NCBI RefSeq assembly: GCF_001949145.1 | Contig: NW_019091416.1 | Span: 1,781,801-1,845,800 of the forward strand | Direction of reading: 5' to 3' | DNA from: Acanthaster planci | Lineage: Eukaryota; Echinodermata; Asteroidea; Valvatida; Acanthasteridae | Length of the DNA: 64,000 nucleotides | Part shown: positions 10,631 to 22,700 of the stretch, piece by piece | Layout: every line of letters begins with the position of its first letter | Numbering within the stretch: the stretch's first letter is position 1 | Notes under the pieces: generated by a model | Seen by the model: only the letters and a program-made list of their open reading frames with translations | Told to the model about the DNA's origin: nothing | Database searches by the model: none | Program-made: the position numbers and the translations under genes

Positions 10631-12896
10631 CTACTCTCGCAACTCTAGACCGCAAAACTCGTAACTTCCGAGAGTGTTGTCACCCTGCTTGAATCCCAAG
10701 TACTCGACGGAAAGCGGGGAGGAATCCTCATAGGTCATGAAGGCTTCTTCGGAACCCAATCCGACGGAGACGATCAGCGTACTCCTCTCCACATCCTGAT
10801 CAGGCGGCTGCTTGCCCGGGATTGCACTCACCCAAAAGTGCTTGAACTCGGACCGGTCTAGTAGCCTGCCTGCTACCTTGAAATCGCTAACCAGGTCACT
10901 GCATTCGCTACACCGACGAATCGCTGACTTCACACCATAGAACCGACCAATTATTATCTCGTACATGTCATTCACGTCTTTGTTCTGACTGGTTAGTGAG
11001 ATGTACACGTCACTCTGGGCACGAACGGAGAAGTTTACCAAAACTTTATCGCCAGGAAACTTTGGGAGCTTCGCAAATTCATAGCGATACACCTCGTCAG
11101 ACACATTGTCAAATTTATGACATTCTGCAAATCAAATACAGAAATGTATTGATAACTATCAGATTGCTTAACGATTTACAATGAATGACATCCACCCCTA
11201 CATGCCACCCCCTCACACAAATAAGTCAAATAATCGGCAGTCAACATCGATCGGGTTTTTTTACTCGCCATTGAAAGGAAAGGAAATATAAAAGACCGAT
11301 TTTTTTCTCTCTTATCTCATCTCTCTCTCTCTCTCTTACAAAAAAAATGATCCACCCGGGATTCACATTACCAGAAAGGAAATATAATGATAAAAGTGCT
11401 AAAATAATAATGATAAAAATGGGGTTGTGTTCAATGCCATGTCGGCATTGATGGCAATCTCCACACAAGTTGCAATCGCCACATGATTATAACGGAATGT
11501 TCGTTTTCTCTGTTTGCTTTATTTTTGTTTTTTATTAATTTATTTTTTAGAATCGTCATTAGGATTGAGCCAGACAATATTCGGGGTAAAAATTAAGGTA
11601 TCATGCCAAGGAATGTGTGCATCCATTTCTCAAAATAACTGATTGGGAAAACCTATTATTTCCTGTCCAAATGTTCCCTATCATTTAAAATAATATCAAA
11701 AGTTTTTAAAAAGCTCAACAAAACTGGTAAACGAAAATTAATCAGGCCATCAGGTCGAGTAAAATTCTGACGCCAGTAGTATTATTGATTTTTAAATCGA
11801 GCTAAAAAAAATCCTTGAGGAACGTTTTTGTCGTTATCATCACTGCCGCTGACTAATTTAAATTGAATTAAGTCTTGTGGCCAGGCGATCTTTGTCACTT
11901 ATATAAACGGTCACCTTGGTGGTAAACTTACTGTGAAATTTAACTTAAAGTAAAGAGATAAAAATCGATAGAACGTCATCGAGGAAATGTATAGGCCTAG
12001 ATCAAAATATGGATTGTGGAAGGGCAAAGTTACATGAATTGTTTCCTTTTTAGGTGACCATATTTCGCTCTTTCTTCAAACGCCTATAGCTTACAAAAGT
12101 TACAGTTCTGATTGAAAATACTCACGTATTTTGTCAGGACAGCTTGTCAACCCAGTAAAAGCTGGACTCGAACGAGCCGATGTCGTCATATCTGACAGGT
12201 TGATGTAGGTCGGCTTGAACGGTCGAGTTAAAGGCCTGATATTTAGCCCACCGAGCGAAAGCGCTTTTCCTCGGCACACGCACGGGTCTCGTGTCGGCAT
12301 CACCCAGGCTGCGCCCCCTCTTGAGTCCGGTTCGTTCCCGACGAAGCACTGTGCCTTTGTTCCGGCAATGAGACCTGTCCGCGATACAGATTTTTAAAAT
12401 TTTGAAAATTGTTTTGAAATTGAAAGGAAATAAAACTAGGACAGAGGAAAAGGCAAAGGAACTATCCCTTGTATCATTTTAGCCTTCCATTTTGCCCATA
12501 CTTTTTCGGCCTCGGCTATGAGGAAAACTAGCAAATAATAAGATTTTTGAACCCACAAGATAGTAATCTAAATGAGCTATTTTCATAAACACTGTCAACT
12601 TTTCTCGTTGTTGTTGTGTAAAGTATTTCAGAGGAGGAGATAGTTCAGCGTGCAAGTTCGGCGGAAGGGCTATTCAACATGGGATATTTGTAACACACGT
12701 GGGTCCAGTTTTTCCTATCAATAAAAACTCTGTTGACCCTATTATTATTATTTTTTGGCTTTACAAATGACACGAATTCTGTAAATGCCTGAAATGAGAT
12801 ATCAATGGTAAAATGGACAACAAACTTACCGCACATTGCGCAGATTCTAACAAGGGATATTTTCCATCGGTATTTCTCCCTATATTTCCCCATCAC
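10631..12896 (-). CDS. Secreted farnesoic acid O-methyltransferase-like (Methyltransf_FA) domain protein
   Basis: Three exons join with phase 1/phase 1 junctions: 12830-12896, 12126-12374 and 10631-11124 (269 aa). Residues 1-30 form a signal peptide built across the first intron: a basic start (MMGKYREKYRWK), a hydrophobic stretch (13-27) and a likely cut after TKA-30 just before QC. Residues 31-105 are a Cys-containing segment I do not recognise. Residues about 108-265 match the Methyltransf_FA domain: VNFSVRAQSDVYISLTS, then YEIIIG (160-165), the spaced SAIRRC (172-177), a FWVS segment, and the closing VEYLGF and GSYEFC. Despite its name this domain is widespread in secreted invertebrate proteins and methyltransferase activity is doubtful. 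The role is unknown. It sits head-to-head with TELO2 (start codons 832 bp apart). Exon 3 is the firmest part; the exon 1-2 join is inferred from phase and from the signal peptide it creates. Confidence 0.82.
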
Positions 12897-13728
12897 TTTC
12901 AGTGTGCTCGAAACTGATCAATCCTTGTCTATCCAACGGCTTGGATGCATGTGTCAAACGCGTGTAGAGTATTTACGAAATGAAATCTCCACTGCGGCGA
13001 ACCTACCCTTATCATCGACTTTTTGACTTCAAAGAAATAATTATGTATTGATTTCAATATACTTTTCACCTTGGAGTCGCCAACGCACGTGCCATTAATT
13101 TTATGCTATTAATGGCCAGCAGAGGGCGCCCCACAGTATCTCAGCTAACTCGTGGCCGTGGCTCAGTTGGAAACACGAAACGTAAGTTGTGTTAAATACT
13201 CCTATCCAAGTAACTGTGTTTTGTATCTCATTCACTAATTTGTCAAGGAATAAGACCATGACCAACCCAGTAACTAGTTGTTACCACCATAATATTGCTT
13301 ACCGTCATTAATCGTTAAATTTGTCAAAGTAAATCTGGTTGAGCTGAGCAGACGACACGGCCTCAATTAGGCTCAGCATCGGGCATAGTGTGGCGTTGCT
13401 TGACGGTTGACCAGTTTCCGGACACAACAGTTTCGCGCTGTCATCAAAAAGTAAAGCTGAATAGCCCCCATAAAAAAGAATAAGTGCTTCACGATCACTG
13501 AAAGTATTGCAAATAAGATTTCATCATAAATATTCTGACATGTAATTTGCAGCATTTGCAAGGCATGTTTGTCACACGCACACCATTCACTGCCATTTCT
13601 AAAGTTTACTTAAAATCAGGAACAAAGACACAGAGTTCTTTTTCGTCTTACATAATGCAAATAAGGAAACATTTTGCTTTTTTTCATTTCAAAGGACTGA
13701 CTTTGAATTTGTCAACTGTGATTACGCC
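12897..13728. promoter_or_regulatory. Shared divergent promoter region of the FA-domain gene and TELO2
   Basis: The two start codons point away from each other across 832 bp, so this interval must hold the 5' leaders and promoters of both genes. I see no TATA box in a convincing place. The most distinct site is a CTCF-type motif at 13116-13129 (listed separately). Confidence 0.6.
13116..13129 (+). promoter_or_regulatory. CTCF-like binding motif
   Basis: The sequence CCAGCAGAGGGCGC fits the animal CTCF core CCASYAGRKGGC at every position. It lies between two divergent promoters, a usual place for such sites. A related sequence, CCAACAGAGGGCGCC, occurs near 27688 after the penultimate TELO2 exon, with one departure from the consensus. 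Binding is inferred, not shown. Confidence 0.45.
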
Positions 13729-16700
13729 ATGGCTGATACTAAATTATCAGTGCGTCAAACAGTGCGGGAATCGCAGAATATTCTCACCTCGTCCAGAGAT
13801 TCCACAGAACTCTGCAGAGCCCTGGAGAGGATTTCTGCTCTGCTACCCGGGTGGAATGGGAACAATGTAACCACTCTGGGCACACCGAGTGAAGCAGCGG
13901 CGGAGTTTGGAGCCAGCCACTACGTCCGCTTCTTAGAGTTTCTGGTCGGTCAGTTTAGCCTGGATTGGTGCAGCCGGTTTACAGTCGAGGAGCGAGACAG
14001 TTTGATTGATGTCTTCTTCTTGGATGGTGTTCACCATCATGCTTTTCTGGTGCTGTGCACTGCAGTCACACAGAGCAGGTCGGTCTTTTGGAAATAATGA
14101 GGAAAAAAAAAACAAAACAATTTATTAAAAATTAACAACCATAGAATACTGCTTCCTTGTTGTTGCTCCTATTAGAAGTATGTTGACAAACTGGAAGACT
14201 ATCAACATAATGTACAATTTTTATAGGGCAAATGCGATGTGCCTTCAGCACCCAGATTTTTTTTTTTTGTAGTATAAACTCGGGAGTAATAAACTATTCA
14301 AGAACAAAAAAAGAAGATTGAAATATGGTGTCATGCACTGTAAGATACCCTTTAAGAAAAAAGCTACTGTCGTTTTGAATCTACAGTCCGAGCTTCAAAC
14401 AGAACAAGTGTCTGTCTCTCCTGGAAGACTTCCTCCTCCGTGGCAGGATGACTGACATCATCTGGACACAGTGTTGCATCCTGTCGGATCTCACCGACTC
14501 GGGGACCCAATCAGCCAAACACCGTGTCCTCTGGGAACAGCTCCTGACGGTGATAGTCTCATTGCCAGACAGAGTAGCCAACAGAATGCAAGACAAGTGC
14601 AGGTACATGGAGGTTGATGAGGGTGCACTTGATACGAGATCATTTGTATTAAAAAGCAGGTTTCTAATATTTTCTAATAAGTTGATCTGGTATTCATTTT
14701 ATTCAAGTCCTCTAGTGTTCAACTTCAGTAGGCCTACCATTGTTTAGCTTTTCGCTCTTGTGTAAAAATTTGTGAAAGGCACCCCTGTTATTAATGTGTG
14801 TTGGGCTCTTAATCAGAACTGCTATGGGCTTGTGCACATTCAGACAAAACTTAGCAGCATATTTGTAAGGAAACTGGGAATCATGTTGTAGGGACAAAAA
14901 TTTCTCCCCATAATGTTTTTGGTCCCCCATAAAGTGTACATTTCATCTCATGTATCGTCCCCATAAACCCGATAACAAATATGTGGTAAAAATAGGTAAA
15001 GAATTTTTCCCCACTCTAAGTGGTCAGTCCTTTGTTCAACTCTTAGTCTATGGGAGAATGTTGGACGGACTACAGGGGAACCAATGTCTGGTCCTCTGTG
15101 GTTTAGTAAAACCAAAGGCACACAGTGTGTCCATCCTGCCCTGGCCCTGGTTTAAATGTGCATTTCATACTGTTTGTTCACAGGGCTGTGACTATGACGT
15201 GCTTAATTGAATGTTTGATGTTGAATCATGGCATGTTTGAACGCTCTTTTTTCTTAACATTATTTTCAGCATTAGTTTTCACCCCAAGCAATATTTCACA
15301 TCTCTCGCCAAAGATCTTGTGGTGGTACTCCACAAAGTGTATAATCAACTCAAAGGTGAGCCATGATGCCAAGGTTTTCTCAAAACAAGAATTATTTCCT
15401 TTGGCAGCACTAACCAGAGGTGTGTAGAAAAAAGTTAATGATCTCTGTAAAACCCTAATATTGAAATATTAACAAAGAGGACATCAGTGACATCAAAATG
15501 AAATTATTTATATATTTATTTTGTGTTCTCCTTCCATTCAGCTACCCAAGACTGCTCCTTGCTGTTTGTAAGCCAGTTGATAGGCAGGATATGTCTGAAT
15601 GGACACGCAGGTCAGAACAAACCTTTGAAGTGTGGGTAAAGTCGTTTATAGAGTCCTTGCCTCAGGACTCTGCACAGGAAGAATCCTTACAGCCTTGAAG
15701 GAAATATGACAGACATTGACATGCTGTGTGCTCAAACTGAAGTAACAGTGGTTTTATCAGCTCTTCCGATGTGCCAAAACCATGTTACTACTCAAATTAA
15801 CATATTTGCATTACACATAAATGCTTTATAAGAGAACTAGTTTTTTTGAGATTCTGGTGTATTTAAAGAAGATGGGAAGTGTTTTAACGGCATTTAATGC
15901 CGTTAGTACTAAATGATCGTAGATCTTTGCATTATGCAGATTGAACTCTTTGAAAGAAGCTCAGTTCAATGAATGTCACCAGTAATTCAGTGGAGGAATT
16001 TCAAAGATTTTAAAGCAAATGGTAATTTTGGACTTAAGTGCCATTGTGTGAAACAAGGCACGTTATGATCAAAAGACGGTTGTGTGTTAAGAAAATTCAT
16101 CTTCATAAATACAGATTGGATGTTGTTCGGATTTTAGTCATTATCAGTCATGTTTTCCTATCTTTTTCAGATACCATATTATCCTTTCTTCTGCCTCACT
16201 TTGTCAAATTTACGGCTGATGATTTCCTATGGTGTCGTGTCTGCTCTCGTATCATTGTTGGTACTCCAGAGAGATGCATGGAGAGCATCATGGACAGCCT
16301 CCTTAAGAAAATACCATGGTAACGTAAAAAGAAACTTTTGGAGCTTTGCAAAACCATTGTAATTGATTGTGACCACAAAACCCTGAATCTTGCATGGAAT
16401 ACAGTGTGTGTGTGTTATTTACTTTCACAAAGATTTGAATGATGTTATTTGAACAGTTCAAGAATTCTAAGCCTTCTTATTGCTCTGTTAAGGTATGGCA
16501 TTGTGTCGAGGCTCCTGGGGGATGCGGTGCTTAGCAACAAGAAATTGCTCTTTTTGCTCACTAACAAGTTCCTCCTCCTCAGATGCTACAGTCAGGTGAG
16601 ATTGCACACTGACCCAAGATTGCAATCAGACTGTTTATTTAAGCATCTCACAGGCACTGCTGCATCCCTGATTTGGAGCTGAGGTGGACAAAACTGTAAA

Positions 16701-19700
16701 TATTTTGCATAAAGTAAACCTCAAAATCAAGTCTGGAAGATTATTTTAAAAAGCAGCCTAGAAAGCTGATTCGTGCGGGTTCTGATATAATTTCAACAGT
16801 CTGAGCACACATTGACGGCTTTACATCACCCAAAATCCTTTAAGATCTCACGAGCAAAATTTGCCAATTCTTTCAAGAAGCGCAGTAAGTTTCCTCTGAA
16901 GCACCCTCTTTGGATATGTGTCGGAATTTGCTATGCACTAGTTTATTTGCCATCTTCTCACTACGCATATGAATTTTTTGGATGTCAGGAGTTGGTTCCA
17001 CAGAATATCATCGGCTATTTAGCAGACTCACCCAACAGGAGACACCTAGTGGTCAAAGTAAGTCTTGGATGTGGAAATGTTGGTCATGACAAATGTCTGT
17101 ATCAAAGCAAGGTTGTTCGGGTCAGGAATGGGAGGTTGTGAAAATTAATATCTGCATCAGATTTCTAGTTGACCAGCAGAAGTAACTAGATTTTAGTTTT
17201 GTTTTAAAACTGTTCAGGCAGTTTGTACTATTTGTCTTGTGCAGATCTTTTTTCTAGCAAGTCAACTGCACCTGGACTCCTCTCCTTGGGATAGAAAACT
17301 GTAAAACAAAATGTGTAAAACAAGCAGACAGCCAGCTAATATTTATGTGATGAACCACTTGTAACCATTGAAAACTTCTTCAACAAGGCTGTTTCTGACC
17401 ATTTCCCCCCCCCTATCTTTTTCTCTCGTAATCTTTTTGGCTGGTGTCAATTTCAGACTCTCAGGACCTTGTTGGATGTCTGGGGAGACAGTAGTGCCGT
17501 CAAGCACACGGCCTATGACCAGCATGCCTACTTGACCAAAGTAATGCTCATCTGCCTAGGCCATCTCAACCAGCAGGAGAAGGCAAAGCACAAATCAGGT
17601 ACCTTGTTCCGAGAAAGATCGCAATCCTTCCAGAGCTGTCCCTGCATTCATCTTATGCATGAGTCGGCCATATTGAATTCAAGGCGAGGCTAAGTTCGTA
17701 GTTTGGGGAATTTGAGAATTAAATGAATGCCACAAATGAAAGTTCATTACAAATTAATGTCATTTATGCTGATAAAAATTTAGAATTTGTGATTAATTAT
17801 ATAAAGTGAGACATGAAAGTGAGGCATGGAAAAATAGTCTGGCATCACCCTATTTAACAGATAACAGTGACTAAGATTCTGGGAACATGATCAAAAATGG
17901 CTTTGTGTGAATAGTCTATTTTCTTGAACAAGAGTGAAGTGGGGTACCCCTCCCACAGAACAAGGAACTTCCTTCCAGAAATAGACTCCTGCCCCTTGAG
18001 TTTTTGACCAATCACTGCCATGGAACATTGTACAGTATCAGGCACTTTGTGGTATTTTAAAATACTTCCACGTCGCACTGCCAGAATTAGTGTTGGTAAG
18101 AAAAACTTGAACCTAGCCTTATATTTCATGTTCTATTAAACCCTTATATACATGTATTTCATGTTCTATAAAACCCTTATGTACATGTATTTCATGTTCT
18201 ATAAAACCCTTATATACGTGTATTTCATGTTCTATTAAACCCTTATATACGTGTATTTCATGTTCTATTAAACCCTTATATACGTGTATTTCATGTTCTA
18301 TAAAACCCTTATGTACATGTATTTCATGTTCTATAAAACCCTTATGTACATGTATTTCATGTTCTATAAAACCCTTATATACATGTATTTCATGTTCTAT
18401 AAAACCCTTATGTACTTGTATTTCGTGTTCTATAAAACCCTTATGTACGTGTATTTCATGTTCTATAAAACCCTTATGTACGTGTATTTCATGTTCTATA
18501 AAACCCTTATGTACATGTATTTCGTGTTCTATAAAACCCTTATATACGTGTATTTCATGTTCTATAAAACCCTTGTATTTTTCTTGGAATCCAGAATTGC
18601 ATCCTTTTTGTATAAAACATTGTTAGTTTCTGTCAAATTTCGTTTATTTTTACGCGTCACAAAATCTCAAGGAATTTCTTTCACTTCTCTAGGATTTTAC
18701 ATTCCCATCCACTATTTCCAACTGCCAAGCATAAGTTCTCTCATCTTGTACCTGGACCCCATTTGCAGTTCTCATGCAGAAGCTGCTGTCTGGAATGCAG
18801 TGCCACCTGAACAGCCCCCTGCACAAAGTGCGCCGACTAGGAATGATCGCAGCCGAGGCTCTTACCAAGACATTGGAGGCAGAGGGACCGAAGCTGACTT
18901 TCGAGTACGAGAAGGACGAGGAGAGTCGACTGCTGTGGTCACTCTTGGTGCCCCCTAAAGACCCTGGGATAGAGGAGATTACAAAGTAAGCATTATATAT
19001 GTTAACTAGATCAATATCTTAGAGGAGCTAAGTGGAAACTATTGTTAGGTGAATATACTGGCTAAGCAGATACCAGTAGAGTGGTAGCCTTAACCAGTTT
19101 GCTGAGCAAAACATTGTATATTAAGCAAATTGATGAGCTAACATGTTACAAAGTTAGGCTTGTCTTGTGTTCTCGTGAAGGGTAATGAAGCACAGAAAAT
19201 TATTCTCAACTATGCATTTCCCAGTAGTTCCTATCACCAGGTAAGTGTGATTTGTTATAGTTCTTGTGATTTTTTATGTTTTTATTTCTTCCCGTGTAGA
19301 GACGTTGTTGAGATGTCTCTCAGTGAGGAAGAGAGGAAGAGGGAAAACGCTGCCTTTGGAAAGTCAGAGCAGAAAAATGTGTCTCCATTGCACCCCAGTC
19401 AAGACAATGACCTGGACAGGTGGGTAGCATCATAACAACAGCCTGTGATCATCTTAGACCGTCTCAGATGAGATATGGTGGAGGTTATGATTTGGAAAGC
19501 TCAAGTTTGCATAGTGTCTTGAAATTATCCAAGATTGTCTGTGAATTTTGACTAAGTTGCAAGACTAGGTAGATTTTCAAAAAAAAAAAGTAAAATTTTT
19601 GATCTGAGTGTGTCTTTCTTGTTACCAACGAGATAAGGAAATGCAGCGTAGTCTTACTTTTTTCACAGGGGAAAAATATTCTCTACTGGTTGCGTAAAAA

Positions 19701-22700
19701 TCACAGTTCTTCAACTAAACTCATGTCACAAGAGAAGTAACTAGTGTTATTGTATGAGCACTTTTACAGAGGGTTAGTAGTCAGGCTGTTACTGCCATCT
19801 TGAGGGTTACAGATCAGCTCATAACTAACACAATTTGTTCATTTCATTCCATACAGTGACGATGATCTGGAGCCATACGATATGTCGGAGGACGTCAAGA
19901 CATCTCAAGTCCAGACGCCCATGTACATAAGGGACTGCATTGAGGGTGGGTCATTCAGAGTGCGTGTTACATCCTCATCAAATCAAATATGTTTGACGGT
20001 GTCGAAATGTGTCTCAGGCCAAGACACTCTTGTTTATTTCAGAAGTCAGTGAAGGTAGCATCTGCCACTGAAATGCTTTGGGATGTAAGTCAACATAGCC
20101 AGTCATGACATTTCTGGGTTATGAGCCTTAGGCATATTGATTCCAGTGTCGTATCTGAGACCACTTAAGACCATCGCAAGACTGTCACAAAACCATCGCA
20201 AGACCATCGCAAGACCTACAATCTGACTGCATTCAACAAGTTATTCAAATGAGCTGCAGCACAAGCATGGCTCTGTCAGTTTCACCGTGTTACCTGTGAC
20301 TGGTCTTGTGTCTGATCTTGTAAATTTTAGACTACAAATACTGATGTTGTACTGTTGTAAATTCTTTCCATTTGATTTGATTTTCCATTTGATTTTCCAT
20401 TTGATTTGATTAAGGTCAGCTCATCAAAGCATCGTTTTTCTGTTTTAACCATTTCAGGTTTGCATGCTAAAGAGAATCGTGAACTGACAGAGACCAGTCT
20501 GAAAGTGGCTGAGAAACTTGCTAGGAGCAAACCAGACAACTTGCCAGAGGTGTGTCATGATAGAGGGGCATAGAACACACAAGGAACTGCAGATTTATGC
20601 ATATGGTGTCTTCTAAGCTTGATATATAAAGGGTTTGCATGGCTGCCATCTTGTTAGCCAGTTCTTTTGTTCCCCCAGGTATGCACAAAGGAGGTTTCCC
20701 TGTGGACAAAAGAACTGCCCTGCAAGATGGCTACCAAGCAAAGCCTCTATTCTTTTCCTGGCATTGCTGGTGGATTTTAATTTATTTTAACAATGTAGTC
20801 TAAGACCAAGAGTTTGGCTGAAGGTATTTTTAAGAAAATGGACCGTTGAGAAGAAGTTGAATCAGACAGAGCTACTGGCTCTATATTTCAGTGCCAAAAC
20901 TTTGGGATAAAGTTTGCCCTACTCTGATGCTGAGTTCAGGAATGATAGTATTTGACGCCTGTGATGTTAAAAACTGATCACGTATTCAAACAGCTTTAAT
21001 CTTATTTGAATGCCATTCTCCCAAGGTTTGTGTAGAGTTCCTGCAGGTTCTTCTGCATCTAGAGGATATCTATGAGATTGATGACTTCATGGTCTTGAGG
21101 CACTCGGCGATGGTAGCTGCAACTGTACTATGTCCAATCCAGGTAATTGAGGACATACACCAAAGTTGTAACATGTCATTAAATTTTGTGACTTGAGTTG
21201 AGTTATTTGCTCACAGTGACTTGTATCAAGTCATGTGTATGTCGGGACTCGAGTTGAGTTTAGTCGCCAAAAATTGCAATTTGAGTCAGACTCAAATCCA
21301 GTATTGACTTAAGTCGTTACTATTCTGACATACACTTCATATAAAAGCTCTAATAAGCATGACTATGAGGATATACCATAGATGGAAAGTACATTAGCCA
21401 AATATAATACCTTAGTTCAAGATTTTCTAATGACGGTTTAGCAGTAAGTGAGTGACAGTGGGTTGGATCGTTCAGTTAATCAAATCTTGGCTCAGTTTTG
21501 TCTCTGGAACAAGTCCAAATTCATATTAATTGCTATGAGGTCATTTATGAGGTTAACACTGGCGAAAGTTGCTTATTGTCTTTGATTTCATGTCAGGTTT
21601 TCCAGGTGTAATTTCACGAATTTTGACTTTCTCTAGGCATCTCAATATTTGACAACTGAGTTCTACGACAGAAACTACAACATCAGACAGAGGCTGGACG
21701 TGCTGGAGGTAAGGATTATATTTGTAAAGAGGTCTCCTTCAAAAATGACTAAACAGTAACAGATCATTTCCGTCAGTCAGAACAGAAGTGCAGTTCCAAA
21801 TGATTGTTTTGGATCGTAATGGCATATCATTTCCTTTAGGTCCTTGCGGCTGCAGCCCAAGAACTTTCCCAACCCCTGGAAGCAACGGCGCCCTGTAGTG
21901 GTATTCAGAAACCACGCCGACCTTTGACCCAGGCTGCACCAAACCCTTCGGAGGAGGCGGAACATTGGAGGGATATTGTACAGAAAAGGATCGAGAGCAA
22001 GACCAGGCGATTTGCTAAAGTGGGTATTTTTTTTCCTGTGCCCATCGACGTTTTCTTTTTCAAAGCTGTTTGCATGTAAAAGCAATGAACACTGAGCACC
22101 ATTATGAAATGCGATCATGGTCATGTGATCAAGGAAGCTCTCAGCTCCTCAAGTGGTGAAATTTGTCATAATTACATGAAATATTCATCACATTAATAGG
22201 GACACTGTGCCTTTTTTCAAAATTGTTTAAATTATGATTTTGCATTGTCTTTAACCCCTTGACGACGGGAATTTCTTCCCGAAAGCCGACTCCAAGAATT
22301 CCAGCCTCGCTTGGTCATGAAGGCCTCCTGTTTGTGGCCCTGCATGCTCTGCTCGCTTTGAATTACACGATGAAAAGGCTGATTGTTCGGTGGCATGTGT
22401 CTCTACTCAAGCTTCCACATTCCTGTTGCCTCTTTTCAAAGTGGGGACTATTGTGAAGCTTGTGATTATGATGCAAATTCGGTCTTTTCATTTCTGGGCT
22501 ATGCACAGAGACCAATTACCATATATACACGAGCCAGTGTCTGCCTTCTTTCACCAGGTTCGCTCGAGCACGGGCCGAGAATAATAGCTGAAAAGCGGCT
22601 AAGGATCTCAATTTTTACGGCGGCTATATTCGCGTCTCGGCGCAAAGGGGTTAACCTGAGTTCTCCTGCAGGAAGTCAGGTTCTTTGATGTACACAACCA

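Noticed and set aside
18129-18575. CRISPR-like array
   Set aside because: Head-to-tail 33-bp units without unique spacers in an animal intron are a minisatellite.
18284-18958. 224-codon open frame with MYFMFYKTLMY repeats
   Set aside because: It is the in-frame reading of an intronic minisatellite running into TELO2 exon 9; exon 9 is read in a different frame in the gene.
22259-22688. Overlapping open frames at 22.3-22.7 kb and their relatives at 41.6-41.9 kb
   Set aside because: They follow the piggyBac-like MITE copies and show no transposase motifs; similarity reflects repeat homology.
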